DNA from: Hydrogenophaga sp. 2FB
GTDB taxonomy: Bacteria > Pseudomonadota > Gammaproteobacteria > Burkholderiales > Burkholderiaceae_C
DNA: 64,000 nucleotides
Direction of reading: 5' to 3'
Assembly (NCBI RefSeq): GCF_005503365.1
Contig: NZ_SCML01000009.1
Coordinates: forward strand, 1 to 64,000
The notes beneath the pieces are model-generated. The model was not told where the DNA came from. It made no database searches and saw nothing but the letters and a program-made list of their open reading frames with translations. Below are positions 1 through 9,224 of this stretch, piece by piece; the first letter of the stretch is position 1, and every line of letters begins with the position of its first letter. A program made the position numbers and the translations under genes.

Positions 1-2
1 TC

Positions 3-3000
3 GTTCAAGTCCAGTCCGGACGCGACATCCAGCACAGCGGCAAGATCACGACGCAGGGCACCGCTGCGCTGAGCGCAGGGCGCGACATCCATGTGGCCGG
101 CGGTGAGATCGCCGCGAAGGACGCGATCGTGCTCGATGCCGGGCGTGATCTGGACATCGCCAGCACCACCCGCAGCACCACCACGAAGATCGCAGGCAAC
201 ACCTTCGAACGCACCGGCGTCGACCGCCAGGCGAAGCTTTACGTCAGCGGCGAAGCCGGTGTGATCCTGGCCCAGGCCGGGCGCGACATCACCCTCACCG
301 CGGCCGACATCCGCAGCGACAGCGAAGGTGGTGTCACCGCCATCACCGCAGGGCGCGACCTGAACCTGAACACCGTGCGCACCCGCGCAGAAGACGACCT
401 GCACTGGAACGAAGACAACCGCCAGCGCACCACCCGCAGCACCGAGGTGGGCACGCGCATCGAAACCACCGGCGACCTCCAGCTGCAAGCCGGGCGCGAC
501 CTGAACGCGCGCGCGGCCAACGTGCAGGCCCAGGGCGATCTGAGCGCACAGGCCGGGCGCGACGTGAACATCGCCGCAGGCGTTCAAACCCTGGACTACG
601 CCGACGCCCACCACAAGAAGACCAGCGACTTCCTCGCCAGCGGCAGCATCACCACCCGCAGCACGCTCAACACGGCAGACGCCATCTCCAGCCAGCTCGG
701 TGGGCGCACCGTGGACATCCGGGCCGGGCAAGACCTCTCGGTACACGGCAGCAACCTCATCAGCGACCAGGGCACCACCTTGAGCGCCGGGCGCGACGTG
801 AGCATCACCGCCGCGCAAACCACCTCGAGCAGCACGAACTTCCGGGAAGAGAAGAACAGCGGCCTGCTCGACAGCGGCGGAGGCCTCATGCTGGGCAGCC
901 AGCAGCAGAGCAGCGACCAACAACGCGAGGGCACGGGCGCGGCCGCGTCCACCATCGGTGCGATCGATGGCGATGTGACCATCACGGCGGGGAGGCACTA
1001 CCGCCAGACAGGGTCGGACGTGATCGCGGCGGGCGCGGCTGTCCTGGTCACCCCTCCCAATGAGCAGGTCACGGGTCACACCAACCCGAGTCAACCCAAA
1101 ACGGGTGGCCACATCACCGTCATCGCGCAGGACATCCAGATCACCGAAGCGCGCACCCGCGAACGCAGTTGGCTTGAGGAGAAGAGCCGCCAAAGCGGCA
1201 TCAGCGTCGGCGCGGGCGGTGCGTTCATGGAAGCCGCACAGAGCATCACCCAAACCGCCGAAGCCACGGGCAAGACCGAAGACGGGCGCATGAAAGCCCT
1301 GGGCGCGGCGGCGGCGGGCATGCAGGCCTACAACGCCGGCAAGAGCATCGCGGCAGACCCGAATAGCGCCGCGAGCGTGAACATCAGCATCGGCGCGAGC
1401 AGCAGCAAGAACACCCTGGAGCAAGAAGCCGACAACGCCCGAGGTTCGAATCTGAGTGCGGCGGGTGACGTCCGTCTGATCGCCCGCGGAGCGGGCAAGG
1501 ATTCCGACATCCTCGTGCGCGGCAGCCACGTCAAGGCGGGCGACACCGCGCTCCTCAACGCAGAAGGCGACATCGAGCTGCAAGCGGCCGAGAACACCGC
1601 AAAGGAACGCCGCCGCAGCGAAAGCAGCAACGCCAGTGTGAGTGTGGGTTACGGCGTGGGCGGCTGGACGGTCAGCGCCAGCGCCCAATCGAGCAAAGGC
1701 GCGGGTGACGGTGAAGACCTCATCCACAGCAACACCCGCATAGAAGCGGGCAAGCTCGTTCAACTGCAATCGGGTGGCGACACCACGCTCAAAGGCGCTG
1801 TGGTGGCGGCCAACACGGTCAAGGCCGACGTGGGAGGGGACCTCCTCATCCAGAGCCTGCAAGACACCAGCGTGTGGGACGAGACGAGCAGCCAGTCGGG
1901 TGGCTCTGTGAGTTACGGCAAGGCCACACAGCAGGGCGGCGCTAGCGCGAACGCCAGCAAAACCAGGATCGAAAGCGACTTCGCCTCGGTCGCAGAACAA
2001 AGCGGTATCCGCGCCGGGGACGGCGGCTTCCAGGTCAACGTCAAAGGCAAGACCGAACTCATCGGCGGCGCCATCACCAGCACGCAAGCGGCGGTGGACC
2101 AGGAGCGCAACCAGTTCGACAGCGACGGCGGCCTCACGCTGAGCGACATCCACAACAGCGCGAGCTTCGAGGCCACAAGCGTCGGTGTGAGCGTGGGGGT
2201 GGGCAGCCAGCTCGGCAACAGCGGCGCGGGCGTCGGATCGGCTTCGGGCTCGACCAGCAGCACCACCCTTGCGGCCATCTCCGGCATCGCGGGCAACAAG
2301 GCCGCGCGCACGGGGGACGCCGAGACCGGTCTCGTTCCCATATTCGACAAGGAGAAGGTGCGCGACGAAGTGGAAGCTCAGGTGGTCATCACCAAGGCGT
2401 TTGGGCAGCAGGCGGGAAAAGCCATTGGCCAGTACGGCAACGAGCAACTGAAAAAGGCGAACACACTCAAAGAGCAGGCCGCATCCGAAACCGATCCCGC
2501 GATACGCCAAGCACTCATCACTGAGGCGAACGCGCTGGAGGATACGTGGAAGGAGGGTGGTGTGGGGCGTGTCGCGCTGCACGTGATCGCTGGCTTAGCG
2601 AGCGGTGGCATTGATGGCGCCGCAGGCGCTGGCCTGACTCAAACGGCCTTGCCGGTCATGGGTGACCACATCGCGGCACTTGATCTGCCTGTGGAGGTCA
2701 AGCAAGCCATGGCACAGACCATCGCAGTGGCGTTTGGTGCCGCCGTCGGTGGAAGCGCCGGTGCTGCAACGGGACTTGCCGCTACTTCGCAGAACTATCT
2801 CAGCGCGACCGATCTTCGAAACAAGCACCAGAAACTAAACGATTGCCGCAGCGCCGGTGACGCCGCTTGCGAGATCAAGGTGCTCCGAGAGTACGAGCTT
2901 AAAAACGCAAAGAACACCGGCGCGATCGACTACCGCAGCGTGCTCAGCGAAAGCGCGTTGCAAGCCGAACGGGCATTGCTTGAGCAGATGCTCAAAGACC

Positions 3001-3674
3001 CCGCACTCAGCGACGCGGCCAAAGCCGAAGCCCGGCGCAGCATCAAGGAGCTCGACACCGCGATCAACGTGATCCAGCGCTCGCCAGTGTTGCGCGATGC
3101 CGCAGAGCTGGGGCTGATTGCCCTGGATGTGGTCGCCATGGGGCAACTTGCCGTGGCCAAGGCGTTGACGACGACTGCCGTGCGCGAGTTGGTACTGGCG
3201 CGCACCGGCAAGGAAATCAATGAGATTGCCGCTTCGCGGATTGCGAACAACTTCTATACAGAGGGCGCTCCCATTGAGTATGGGAAAAGTGTTTTTGTCA
3301 CTAATATTGACGAAGCTGTTTTCTGGTCGGGGAATACCAATGGAACGGGTGGAGTGGAGGCCGCTAGAGCCATAGCTGAGATGTATAAAGGGAAAACCCT
3401 CGAGCAATTGCTCGAGCAGCGACAAATCAAAATGCCAATTTATAACCCCGCGGACGCATCAACAGTCCAAGCTTGGATTGATGTTTCAACAGAGCTCGCG
3501 AAAAACGCATCTGGTGAAGTTAAAGTTGTGCTGGGTAGCATGCGCCGACCTCAGAATATCTGGGAGACTTACGAATTTCCGACGCTTATCAACAATCCGG
3601 CTGTTTCAAAGGTTATTGCGGTCGATCCTTACACGATGAAAGAAACTATCATTTTTAACAGGGGTCCAAAATGA
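3..3674 (+). CDS. CdiA/filamentous hemagglutinin-type exoprotein, C-terminal part (5' truncated by window)
   Basis: The frame is open from the first full codon at position 3, so this is the last ~1223 residues of a much larger two-partner-secreted protein. The first ~700 residues carry many degenerate hemagglutinin repeats built around an AGRD core (for example SAGRDI, QAGRDI), expected to form a beta-helical fibre exported by a TpsB/CdiB partner outside the window. A Gly/Ala-rich hydrophobic pretoxin-like segment follows (around the LASGGIDGAAGAG stretch), then SQNYLSATDL and a helical region. The last ~110 residues, from VFWSG, form a separate tip with conserved-looking KTLEQLLE, IKMPIYNP and RRPQNIWET blocks. 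I have seen this kind of tip on polymorphic toxins but cannot name its activity. DNA becomes clearly AT-richer from about 3250, inside the tip, as expected for a swapped toxin module. The stop codon overlaps the next gene by 4 bases. Family call is firm; toxin role is inferred. Confidence 0.88.
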   Translation, partial: VQVQSGRDIQHSGKITTQGTAALSAGRDIHVAGGEIAAKDAIVLDAGRDLDIASTTRSTTTKIAGNTFERTGVDRQAKLYVSGEAGVILAQAGRDITLTAADIRSDSEGGVTAITAGRDLNLNTVRTRAEDDLHWNEDNRQRTTRSTEVGTRIETTGDLQLQAGRDLNARAANVQAQGDLSAQAGRDVNIAAGVQTLDYADAHHKKTSDFLASGSITTRSTLNTADAISSQLGGRTVDIRAGQDLSVHGSNLISDQGTTLSAGRDVSITAAQTTSSSTNFREEKNSGLLDSGGGLMLGSQQQSSDQQREGTGAAASTIGAIDGDVTITAGRHYRQTGSDVIAAGAAVLVTPPNEQVTGHTNPSQPKTGGHITVIAQDIQITEARTRERSWLEEKSRQSGISVGAGGAFMEAAQSITQTAEATGKTEDGRMKALGAAAAGMQAYNAGKSIAADPNSAASVNISIGASSSKNTLEQEADNARGSNLSAAGDVRLIARGAGKDSDILVRGSHVKAGDTALLNAEGDIELQAAENTAKERRRSESSNASVSVGYGVGGWTVSASAQSSKGAGDGEDLIHSNTRIEAGKLVQLQSGGDTTLKGAVVAANTVKADVGGDLLIQSLQDTSVWDETSSQSGGSVSYGKATQQGGASANASKTRIESDFASVAEQSGIRAGDGGFQVNVKGKTELIGGAITSTQAAVDQERNQFDSDGGLTLSDIHNSASFEATSVGVSVGVGSQLGNSGAGVGSASGSTSSTTLAAISGIAGNKAARTGDAETGLVPIFDKEKVRDEVEAQVVITKAFGQQAGKAIGQYGNEQLKKANTLKEQAASETDPAIRQALITEANALEDTWKEGGVGRVALHVIAGLASGGIDGAAGAGLTQTALPVMGDHIAALDLPVEVKQAMAQTIAVAFGAAVGGSAGAATGLAATSQNYLSATDLRNKHQKLNDCRSAGDAACEIKVLREYELKNAKNTGAIDYRSVLSESALQAERALLEQMLKDPALSDAAKAEARRSIKELDTAINVIQRSPVLRDAAELGLIALDVVAMGQLAVAKALTTTAVRELVLARTGKEINEIAASRIANNFYTEGAPIEYGKSVFVTNIDEAVFWSGNTNGTGGVEAARAIAEMYKGKTLEQLLEQRQIKMPIYNPADASTVQAWIDVSTELAKNASGEVKVVLGSMRRPQNIWETYEFPTLINNPAVSKVIAVDPYTMKETIIFNRGPK

Positions 3675-3898
3675 TCGTAAATTCAACTCCAGGCGCACTG
3701 ACTCTTCAGGCTAATGATGGGGAGTGTATTGTTTTTCCCGGTGAATGGACGCTTGAGCCAAAGTTTTATTTGTTCAAAAAAAATGCACACAAAAAAGATA
3801 GTAAAAAACCACTGGATGCCAGTAAAGCGATTGAGTACTTGAAGCAGCTTCTATTCGATGCAGGTGAGAAAGGCTGGAACATTGTTGTGGAAGATTAA
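3671..3898 (+). CDS. Probable immunity protein for the upstream toxin tip (Imm74-like)
   Basis: This 75-residue soluble protein starts at an ATG that overlaps the toxin stop codon (ATGA), so the two are translationally coupled, the classic arrangement of a polymorphic toxin and its cognate immunity protein. It has a short beta-rich N-terminal half (IVNSTPGALTL, a DGE turn, FPGEW), a lysine-rich middle (KKNAHKKDSKK) and a C-terminal helix ending in GWNIVVED. Size and the GE...F pattern recall the Imm74 family of small immunity proteins, but that is from memory and not proven. Codon use is AT-rich like the toxin tip and unlike the rest of the window. The expected role is to bind the toxin in the cytoplasm and protect the producing cell and its siblings. 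Confidence 0.65.
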   Translation: MIVNSTPGALTLQANDGECIVFPGEWTLEPKFYLFKKNAHKKDSKKPLDASKAIEYLKQLLFDAGEKGWNIVVED

Positions 3899-3934
3899 TC
3901 CATCTCGTTGAGACTCATTGCATCTTTGCGCACC

Positions 3935-4216
3935 ATGCAAATAGTAAACCTTGATGTCTTGGCGGATTTGCATGCCGCCGATCAGAAAGACTCTGCTTCA
4001 GCAATCGATTGGCTTGTTTCAAAGATTGAGATGCTGCGAGATCACATTCACACTGGTGGAGCGGTTGTTGTACATAAGGACACGACCATGATTGAAATAC
4101 GAGATGACTCCTTGTTTATGGATTGGATCAGGAGCGAGTTCCCTAGCATTGTCTCGGGGTCAACACCTACAGGCTCAGTTTGTTTTTCTGCAATAGATGA
4201 CGAAAGCGCGGGATGA
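3935..4216 (+). CDS. Small acidic hypothetical protein in the toxin/immunity module
   Basis: The ATG at 3935 gives a 93-residue acidic protein; an in-frame TTG at 3908 would add nine residues. Neither start has a convincing Shine-Dalgarno sequence. No signal peptide or membrane segment is visible. The sequence looks alpha/beta, with a helical first half (SASAIDWLVSKIEMLRDHI) and a beta pair (GAVVVHKDTTMIEI). I do not recognise the family. Its place 36 bases after the probable immunity gene, on the same strand and with the same AT-rich composition, suggests a second or orphan immunity gene, but nothing in the sequence proves it. Confidence 0.5.
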   Translation: MQIVNLDVLADLHAADQKDSASAIDWLVSKIEMLRDHIHTGGAVVVHKDTTMIEIRDDSLFMDWIRSEFPSIVSGSTPTGSVCFSAIDDESAG

Positions 4217-4277
4217 TGCACTCATCTAACACCTTGCTCATAGTGCGGAGAGCTTTTTGTGCAAAAGCATGGTCATG

Positions 4278-4424
4278 CTGGCGATCGGTCCTCACTACTT
4301 TTCCCCCGCTGCATTTTGATGCTATGAGAATTTTCGCAAATTCAAAATCACGGCAGACCCATATGACATTCAAATCAATTTGGAGTTGATGGACGAATTT
4401 TTACGCAATCGAGCTGGTGGTTGA
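4278..4424 (+). pseudogene. Decayed 3' remnant of a small immunity-type gene, paralogue of the next gene
   Basis: Reading from 4278 gives LAIGPHYFSPAAF, a TGA stop at 4317-4319, then CYENFRKF...INLELMDEFL and a final stop at 4422-4424. It aligns without gaps to the C-terminal end of the gene at 4469-4810 (LAIGPHYFWPTQFWSYENSRRF...NLRLLDEFL). The in-frame TGA falls exactly where the intact paralogue has a tryptophan codon (TGG to TGA). No matching N-terminal half lies upstream, so this is a truncated relic. Sequential duplication and decay of immunity genes behind a CdiA gene, as old toxin tips are replaced, is a known pattern. Confidence 0.7.
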
Positions 4425-4468
4425 GAGCTAAAAGGGGGGTGGGATCGGACTGCACTGGTAAAAATGAC

Positions 4469-4810
4469 ATGGATGGACGAAATCTCCTGAGGGAGATCAT
4501 CTTTAAATTCTATAAAAACAATGGAGGCAGGCACATATATTTATTTCAAATTACTCAAGAGAGTGAACTTGGATGGCACGAGCAATACTGTCTGCTCGAA
4601 AGAAAACATATCTTTCAGTACAGTATCGGTATAGATAGAAACATTACCGTGGGCGGCCTTTCGCTGGCTATTGGCCCTCACTATTTTTGGCCAACTCAAT
4701 TCTGGAGCTACGAGAACTCAAGGAGATTTAGCATGAAGACAAGTGTCCCCGCGATCGAGAGAAACCTGCGGTTGCTGGATGAGTTTTTGGGGCACCCATC
4801 AAATGGTTAG
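4469..4810 (+). CDS. Hypothetical protein, candidate orphan immunity protein
   Basis: This protein of about 113 residues starts at ATG 4469. A TTG at 4421 would add 16 residues but would overlap the stop of the upstream relic. It is soluble and rich in aromatics (FKFYKNN, GWHEQYCLLERKH, GPHYFWPTQFWSYEN) with a C-terminal helix (AIERNLRLLDEFL). I do not recognise a named family. A tandem relic of the same gene lies directly upstream, which points to a gene that is repeatedly duplicated, as in CDI immunity arrays. The AT-rich island ends shortly after its stop; from about 4830 the DNA returns to the high GC of the genome. Confidence 0.55.
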   Translation: MDGRNLLREIIFKFYKNNGGRHIYLFQITQESELGWHEQYCLLERKHIFQYSIGIDRNITVGGLSLAIGPHYFWPTQFWSYENSRRFSMKTSVPAIERNLRLLDEFLGHPSNG

Positions 4811-4923
4811 GAGTTCGGACCGCACCTGAACAAGGTTTGCACAAGCTAGTGCCAGCCTCGAGTACATGCGCAACGTAGCCAAGCCGCACGGATACGCGGC
4901 ATCACACCCAGCGCCGCAGCAGA

Positions 4924-6207
4924 CTACCCGTGCAAATCATCCCGCCGCGCAATCTCCAGCAGCCGCTCCAGCTCATGCGGATGCGTGCGCTGGTTGTAGC
5001 GGTGCCACAGCGCGATCAAGCCCATACAGCCCGCGACGAGCACGCCAAACGCCGTGATCGCCGCAAAGGACGACAGGCCCACGCCGGTGGAGAAACTGTA
5101 GGCGGCGCCCAGGAACAGGATGCAGGCCTGCTCGTTGAAGTTCTGCACCGCGATGGAACGCCCGGCGCCCATCAGGTTGTGGCCCCGGTGCTGCAGCAGC
5201 GCGTTCATCGGCACCACCAGGAACCCACCCAGGCCGCCCAGCAACACCAGGAACGGCGCGGCCACCCAGACGTTGTCGATGAAGTTCATCAGGATCACCA
5301 GCACCCCCATGGCGATGCCCAGCGGCATCACGCGCGTGGCCTGGTCCAGCCGCATGCGCATGGAGGCGATCACCGCGCCCACGGCTGTGCCCACGGCCAC
5401 CACGCCCACCAGCGAGGTGGCTTGCGTGGTGCTGTAGCCCAGCGCCGCGCCCGCCCAGGCCAGCACGATGTAGCGCAGGTTGCCCGAGACGCCCCAGAAC
5501 AGCGTGGTGGTCGACAGCGAAATCTGACCCAGCCGGTCGCGCCACAGGCGGCTGTTGCAGCGCCAGAAGTCCGGCAGCAGCGCCAGCGGGTTCTTCGGCA
5601 TGGGGCGCGGCGTCACGCCGGTGAGCGGAATGCGGGTGTTGAACCAGGCCGCCAGCGCGTAGACCACCATCAGCGCGGCGATGGCCGCCTGCGCCGGATG
5701 GTGGATGCCGGTGTGGACGCCAGGAATGTCAACCGAGAGCAGGACCGAAGAAATCCAGGGGCTCACCAATTGCCCGCCGAACAGCACGCCCAGGATGATG
5801 GAAGCGATCGTGAGGCCCTCGATCCAGCCATTGGCCTTGACCAGTTGCGAGGGCGGCAGCAGCTCGGTGAGGATGCCGTATTTGGCCGGCGAGTAGGCCG
5901 CCGCGCCCAGGCCCACCAGGGTGTAGGCCAGCAGCGGGTGCACGCCGGTGAGCATCAGCAGACAGCCCACCACCTTGATCGCGTTGCTGATGAACATGAC
6001 CTGGCCTTTGGGCCGGGCGTCGGCGAACGCGCCCACGAAAGGCGCGAGCACCACGTAGAACAAGGCGAAGAGGGGCACGAGGGCGGCGCTCTGCCACTCG
6101 GGCGCGCCGCGCGTGCGCAGCAGTTCGATGGCCGCGACGAACAACGCGTTGTCCGCCAGCGAGCTGAAGAACTGCGCCGTCATGATGGTGTAGAAGCCGC
6201 GCTTCAT
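4924..6207 (-). CDS. lplT: Lysophospholipid transporter LplT (MFS family)
   Basis: The 427-residue protein has about 12 hydrophobic segments and no signal peptide. The N-terminus (KRGFYTIMTAQFFSSLADNALF) and the block AYSPAKYGILTELLPPSQLVKANGW are typical of LplT. LplT flips lysophosphatidylethanolamine and related lysolipids across the inner membrane for re-acylation; in enterobacteria it is paired with the acyltransferase Aas, which is not present here. It is divergent from the alanine racemase gene, with ~210 bases between them. Length is normal (E. coli LplT is ~400 residues). Confidence 0.88.
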   Translation of the reverse strand: MKRGFYTIMTAQFFSSLADNALFVAAIELLRTRGAPEWQSAALVPLFALFYVVLAPFVGAFADARPKGQVMFISNAIKVVGCLLMLTGVHPLLAYTLVGLGAAAYSPAKYGILTELLPPSQLVKANGWIEGLTIASIILGVLFGGQLVSPWISSVLLSVDIPGVHTGIHHPAQAAIAALMVVYALAAWFNTRIPLTGVTPRPMPKNPLALLPDFWRCNSRLWRDRLGQISLSTTTLFWGVSGNLRYIVLAWAGAALGYSTTQATSLVGVVAVGTAVGAVIASMRMRLDQATRVMPLGIAMGVLVILMNFIDNVWVAAPFLVLLGGLGGFLVVPMNALLQHRGHNLMGAGRSIAVQNFNEQACILFLGAAYSFSTGVGLSSFAAITAFGVLVAGCMGLIALWHRYNQRTHPHELERLLEIARRDDLHG

Positions 6208-6419
6208 GGCGATGATTTTGTGCGCCGGACCCCGTTGGCACAGGCCTTCGGTGTGGGGAGCTCCGGCTTTTTTGTGCGACAGTTGACGGGCGTCTCCAGA
6301 GGATGCCGGGTTATAGCACGCGGTCTTGACGCCTCGGCTGCACGCACTGACCCGCTGGCGACCTGTGGCGCCTCTGCACAGCCCTCTGCGACTTACCGCA
6401 CATCTCTTCTTCGCCCGAC

Positions 6420-7514
6420 ATGCCCCGCCCCATCCTCGCCACCGTCCATCCCGAAGCCCTTCGCCACAACCTGCAGCGCGCGCGTGACTGCGCGCCCGAC
6501 GCGCGCGTGTGGGCGGTGGTCAAGGCCAACGCCTATGGCCACGGCATCGAGCGCTGCTTTGACGCGCTGCGTTCGGCCGACGGGTTTGCCCTGCTCGATC
6601 TGGCCGAGGCCGAGCGGCTGCGGGCGCTGGACTGGCGCGGCCCGATTCTGTTGCTCGAAGGTGTGTTCGAGCCGCGCGACCTGGAGCTGTGCTCGCGCCT
6701 GCACCTGTGGCACACGGTGCATTGCAGCGAGCAGATCGACTGGCTGGCTGCGCACAAGACGCAGGTGCCGCACCGCGTGTTCCTGAAGCTCAACAGCGGC
6801 ATGAACCGCCTGGGCTTCACCCCCGCGGCGTTTCGCAGCGCCTGGGCGCGGCTCAATGCGCTGCCGCAGGTGGACGAGATTTCGTTCATGACGCATTTCA
6901 GCGATGCCGATGGTGTGCGCGGCATTGCGCATCAGATCGCCGTGTTCGAGGAAACCACCAGCGATCTGCCGGGCGAGCGCACGCTGTCCAACAGCGCGGC
7001 GATCCTGCGCCATGCGAAGGGCGTGTCGGGTGACTGGGTGCGCGAGGGTGTTGCGCTGTACGGCGGTGCGCCCGACTTTCCGGAGAAGACCGCAAGCGAC
7101 TGGGACTTGCTCCCGGCCATGACGCTGTCCAGCCGCGTCATCGGCGTGCAGTCTTTGCAGGCTGGCGACACGGTGGGGTATGGCTCCACGTTCACGGCCG
7201 AGGGGGCGATGCGTGTGGGCGTGGTGGCCTGCGGGTATGCGGACGGGTACCCGCGCCATGCGCCCACCGGCACGCCGGCGTTGGTGGATGGGGTGCGCAC
7301 GCGGCTGATCGGGCGGGTGAGCATGGACATGCTCATGGTGGACCTGTCTGCGCTGCCGGGCTCGGGGATGGGCTCGGAGGTGGTGCTGTGGGGGCGGTCG
7401 TCCGCCGGTGTCGTGCTGCCGGTGGACGAGGTGGCTTCGGCGGCGGGGACGATTGGCTATGAGTTGATGTGCGCGGTGGCGCCGCGCGTGCCGTTTGCGC
7501 CTTCACCTGCGTAG
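6420..7514 (+). CDS. alr: Alanine racemase
   Basis: This 364-residue PLP enzyme interconverts L- and D-alanine for peptidoglycan. It shows the PLP-lysine block [11 protein letters not shown] (Lys35), the GYADGYPR block that precedes the catalytic tyrosine region, [11 protein letters not shown] with the family's conserved Met-Asp, and the C-terminal PVDEVA motif. Length matches the Alr/DadX family. It is a single gene, divergent from lplT, and followed by an intergenic repeat and a convergent glycosyltransferase gene. No dadA amino-acid dehydrogenase neighbours it, so a biosynthetic Alr role is more likely than catabolic DadX. Confidence 0.95.
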   Translation: MPRPILATVHPEALRHNLQRARDCAPDARVWAVVKANAYGHGIERCFDALRSADGFALLDLAEAERLRALDWRGPILLLEGVFEPRDLELCSRLHLWHTVHCSEQIDWLAAHKTQVPHRVFLKLNSGMNRLGFTPAAFRSAWARLNALPQVDEISFMTHFSDADGVRGIAHQIAVFEETTSDLPGERTLSNSAAILRHAKGVSGDWVREGVALYGGAPDFPEKTASDWDLLPAMTLSSRVIGVQSLQAGDTVGYGSTFTAEGAMRVGVVACGYADGYPRHAPTGTPALVDGVRTRLIGRVSMDMLMVDLSALPGSGMGSEVVLWGRSSAGVVLPVDEVASAAGTIGYELMCAVAPRVPFAPSPA

Positions 7515-7565
7515 CGCGGGCTAGGTCCCTTCTCCGGCCAGCGTGTCTTGGACCAGAGGCACCCA

Positions 7566-7663
7566 GGGTCCGGCTTTGCCGGCCCAAGGTGTCGTCCCCC
7601 CTCGAAGCGCCGAAGGCGCGCTACAGAGGGGGGAAGCCGCGTGAGCGGCGCAGGGGGGTGCCC
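7566..7663 (+). repeat. Intergenic repeat, copy 1 (GC-rich palindromic element)
   Basis: The element begins with the hairpin GGTCCGGC-TTT-GCCGGCCC, continues with a run of C (GTCGTCCCCCC), a GAAGCGCCGAAGGCGC palindrome, and a matching GGGGGGAAGC segment. A second copy in reverse orientation lies at 18981-19050 with the same order of blocks. It sits between convergent genes (alr and a GT39 gene) and may end transcription through its hairpins. Similar elements occur, in my memory, many times in Comamonadaceae genomes; copy number cannot be judged here. Confidence 0.65.
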
Positions 7664-7664
7664 C

Positions 7665-9206
7665 CTATCTCTCTGGCGAACACGCCGCAAACCCATACCG
7701 CTCACAAAACGCATTCCCCAACACCGGCAACCACCGGGGAATGTCGTGGAACTCGCGCGCCACCACGGCCAGCACCTCGTCATGGAACGGCTGGTACTTG
7801 AAGCCCACACCATCCACCGCGAAGAACGCCACGCCGTCCACCTCGAAACGCTTCATGCTCACGCGCTCGAAATACGGCGCGAACTCGGCCAGGTTCGGCT
7901 CGTCGTACAGGAACACCCGGATCGGCTTGCCCTCGTACACCCGGAAATCGACGATCTGATCGTCCTGCCGCGCGTGGTGCTTGCCCACGCCGAACACCGG
8001 CACGTACTGCTTGTGGTGGAACGCGAGCATCGCCGACGGGTTGTAGGTGCGGCCCATCAGGGTCGCACCCGCCGGCAGGTCCTGCTCCAGCGCCTTCACG
8101 ATGGCGCCGGTCTCGCGCAGGAACACCGCGCGGTCATATATCTTGAACGGTTGCCACCACGTCAGCGGCGCCCAGGCGACCGCGGCCACCACCAGCAGGT
8201 GCGGCACCGACAGCGCCACCGTCCACACCAGGCTGCGGCGCAGCGGACGCGCCTCCAGCCGCAACCCCGCCCACACCACGAACACCGGCACGAACCCCAG
8301 CACCCAGTGCAGGCCAATCGTGCGGCGCGTGCTCAGCAGCGCGAACACGATCAACGGGAACAACCACAACACCGCCAAGGTGCGCGGCGTGGTGGCCGAC
8401 ACCCCCGGCGCCACGCGCGCGGACGCGGCACGCCACAACAACCATGGCGTGAGCAGGTACACCACCATCACCGCGTACACCGCGAACGTGGTGAACGACC
8501 AGGCCGATCCCTCGTTGCGGTTGAACACGTTGAACATCACGTTGCTCCAGCCATGCGTGGCGTTGAAGGCCACGTTGAAGGCGATCGAGGGCAACGCGAG
8601 CACGAAGATCAGGAACGGCGCCCACCAGCGCTTGCGCCGCCAGCCAAAACAATGCGCCGCGTACGCAAAACCCAGCAGCGCCGCGAAGTACTTGGAGAGA
8701 AAGGCCAGGCCGAGGAACAGGCCGGCCAGCGCGTACCAACCCAGGCCACGGTCCTTGCAGGTGTCGGCGCGCAGGTAGCACCAGACCGAGAGCGCCATGA
8801 AAAAGATCAACGGGGTGTCGGTCGTCACCAGCACGAACAGCCACGACCACGGCATCGCCAGGTACACCGCGCCGGCCAGCCACGCACTGGCTTCGCGGTC
8901 TTCGGGCAGGAAGCGGCGCAGCACGTCCACCACACCGAGCGCGATGAAGCTGGTGACGAGCAGCGTGAAGCTGCGCAGCATCAACGGATGGTCACCGCCC
9001 TGGCGCAGCAGCGCGAGCAGCCAGCCCACCATGGGCGGGTGGTCCGAGTAACCCCAGGAGGGGAACACGCCCCATTGGTAGAAGAAGGCCTCGTCACCCG
9101 TGATGGGGAAGCTCGCCGCGATGACGATCTTCAACAACAGCGTGATGGCAAACGCGCCCCAGAAGATCTGGCGCGAGACGTGGGCGGAGAATTCGGAGGC
9201 GTGCAT
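7665..9206 (-). CDS. GT39/ArnT-like membrane glycosyltransferase
   Basis: This 513-residue protein has about 10-12 membrane segments and the hallmarks of the PMT/ArnT (GT39, GT-C) fold. It has an acidic first periplasmic loop (TGDEAFFYQW, Asp-Glu as candidate catalytic pair), then YSDHPPMVGWLL with the conserved HPP, and a soluble C-terminal periplasmic domain of ~150 residues. Such enzymes transfer a sugar from a polyprenyl-phosphate donor to lipid A, LPS or protein on the periplasmic side. It is the last gene of a three-gene minus-strand unit (HAD-UbiA fusion, small carrier, GT39; gaps 16-18 bases), which suggests the donor is made and flipped by the two upstream products. The sugar and acceptor are unknown. 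Confidence 0.85.
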   Translation of the reverse strand: MHASEFSAHVSRQIFWGAFAITLLLKIVIAASFPITGDEAFFYQWGVFPSWGYSDHPPMVGWLLALLRQGGDHPLMLRSFTLLVTSFIALGVVDVLRRFLPEDREASAWLAGAVYLAMPWSWLFVLVTTDTPLIFFMALSVWCYLRADTCKDRGLGWYALAGLFLGLAFLSKYFAALLGFAYAAHCFGWRRKRWWAPFLIFVLALPSIAFNVAFNATHGWSNVMFNVFNRNEGSAWSFTTFAVYAVMVVYLLTPWLLWRAASARVAPGVSATTPRTLAVLWLFPLIVFALLSTRRTIGLHWVLGFVPVFVVWAGLRLEARPLRRSLVWTVALSVPHLLVVAAVAWAPLTWWQPFKIYDRAVFLRETGAIVKALEQDLPAGATLMGRTYNPSAMLAFHHKQYVPVFGVGKHHARQDDQIVDFRVYEGKPIRVFLYDEPNLAEFAPYFERVSMKRFEVDGVAFFAVDGVGFKYQPFHDEVLAVVAREFHDIPRWLPVLGNAFCERYGFAACSPER

Positions 9207-9224
9207 GGGGGAGAGAAAGAAGAA

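Noticed and set aside
1-3200. Tandem DNA repeats in the hemagglutinin region
   Set aside because: The AGRD-type repeats are degenerate at protein level and not conserved as DNA, so no DNA repeat feature was listed.
4930-6786. A 618-codon plus-strand frame across lplT and into alr
   Set aside because: Antisense of lplT and out of frame with alr; product is Gln/Arg/His-rich nonsense.
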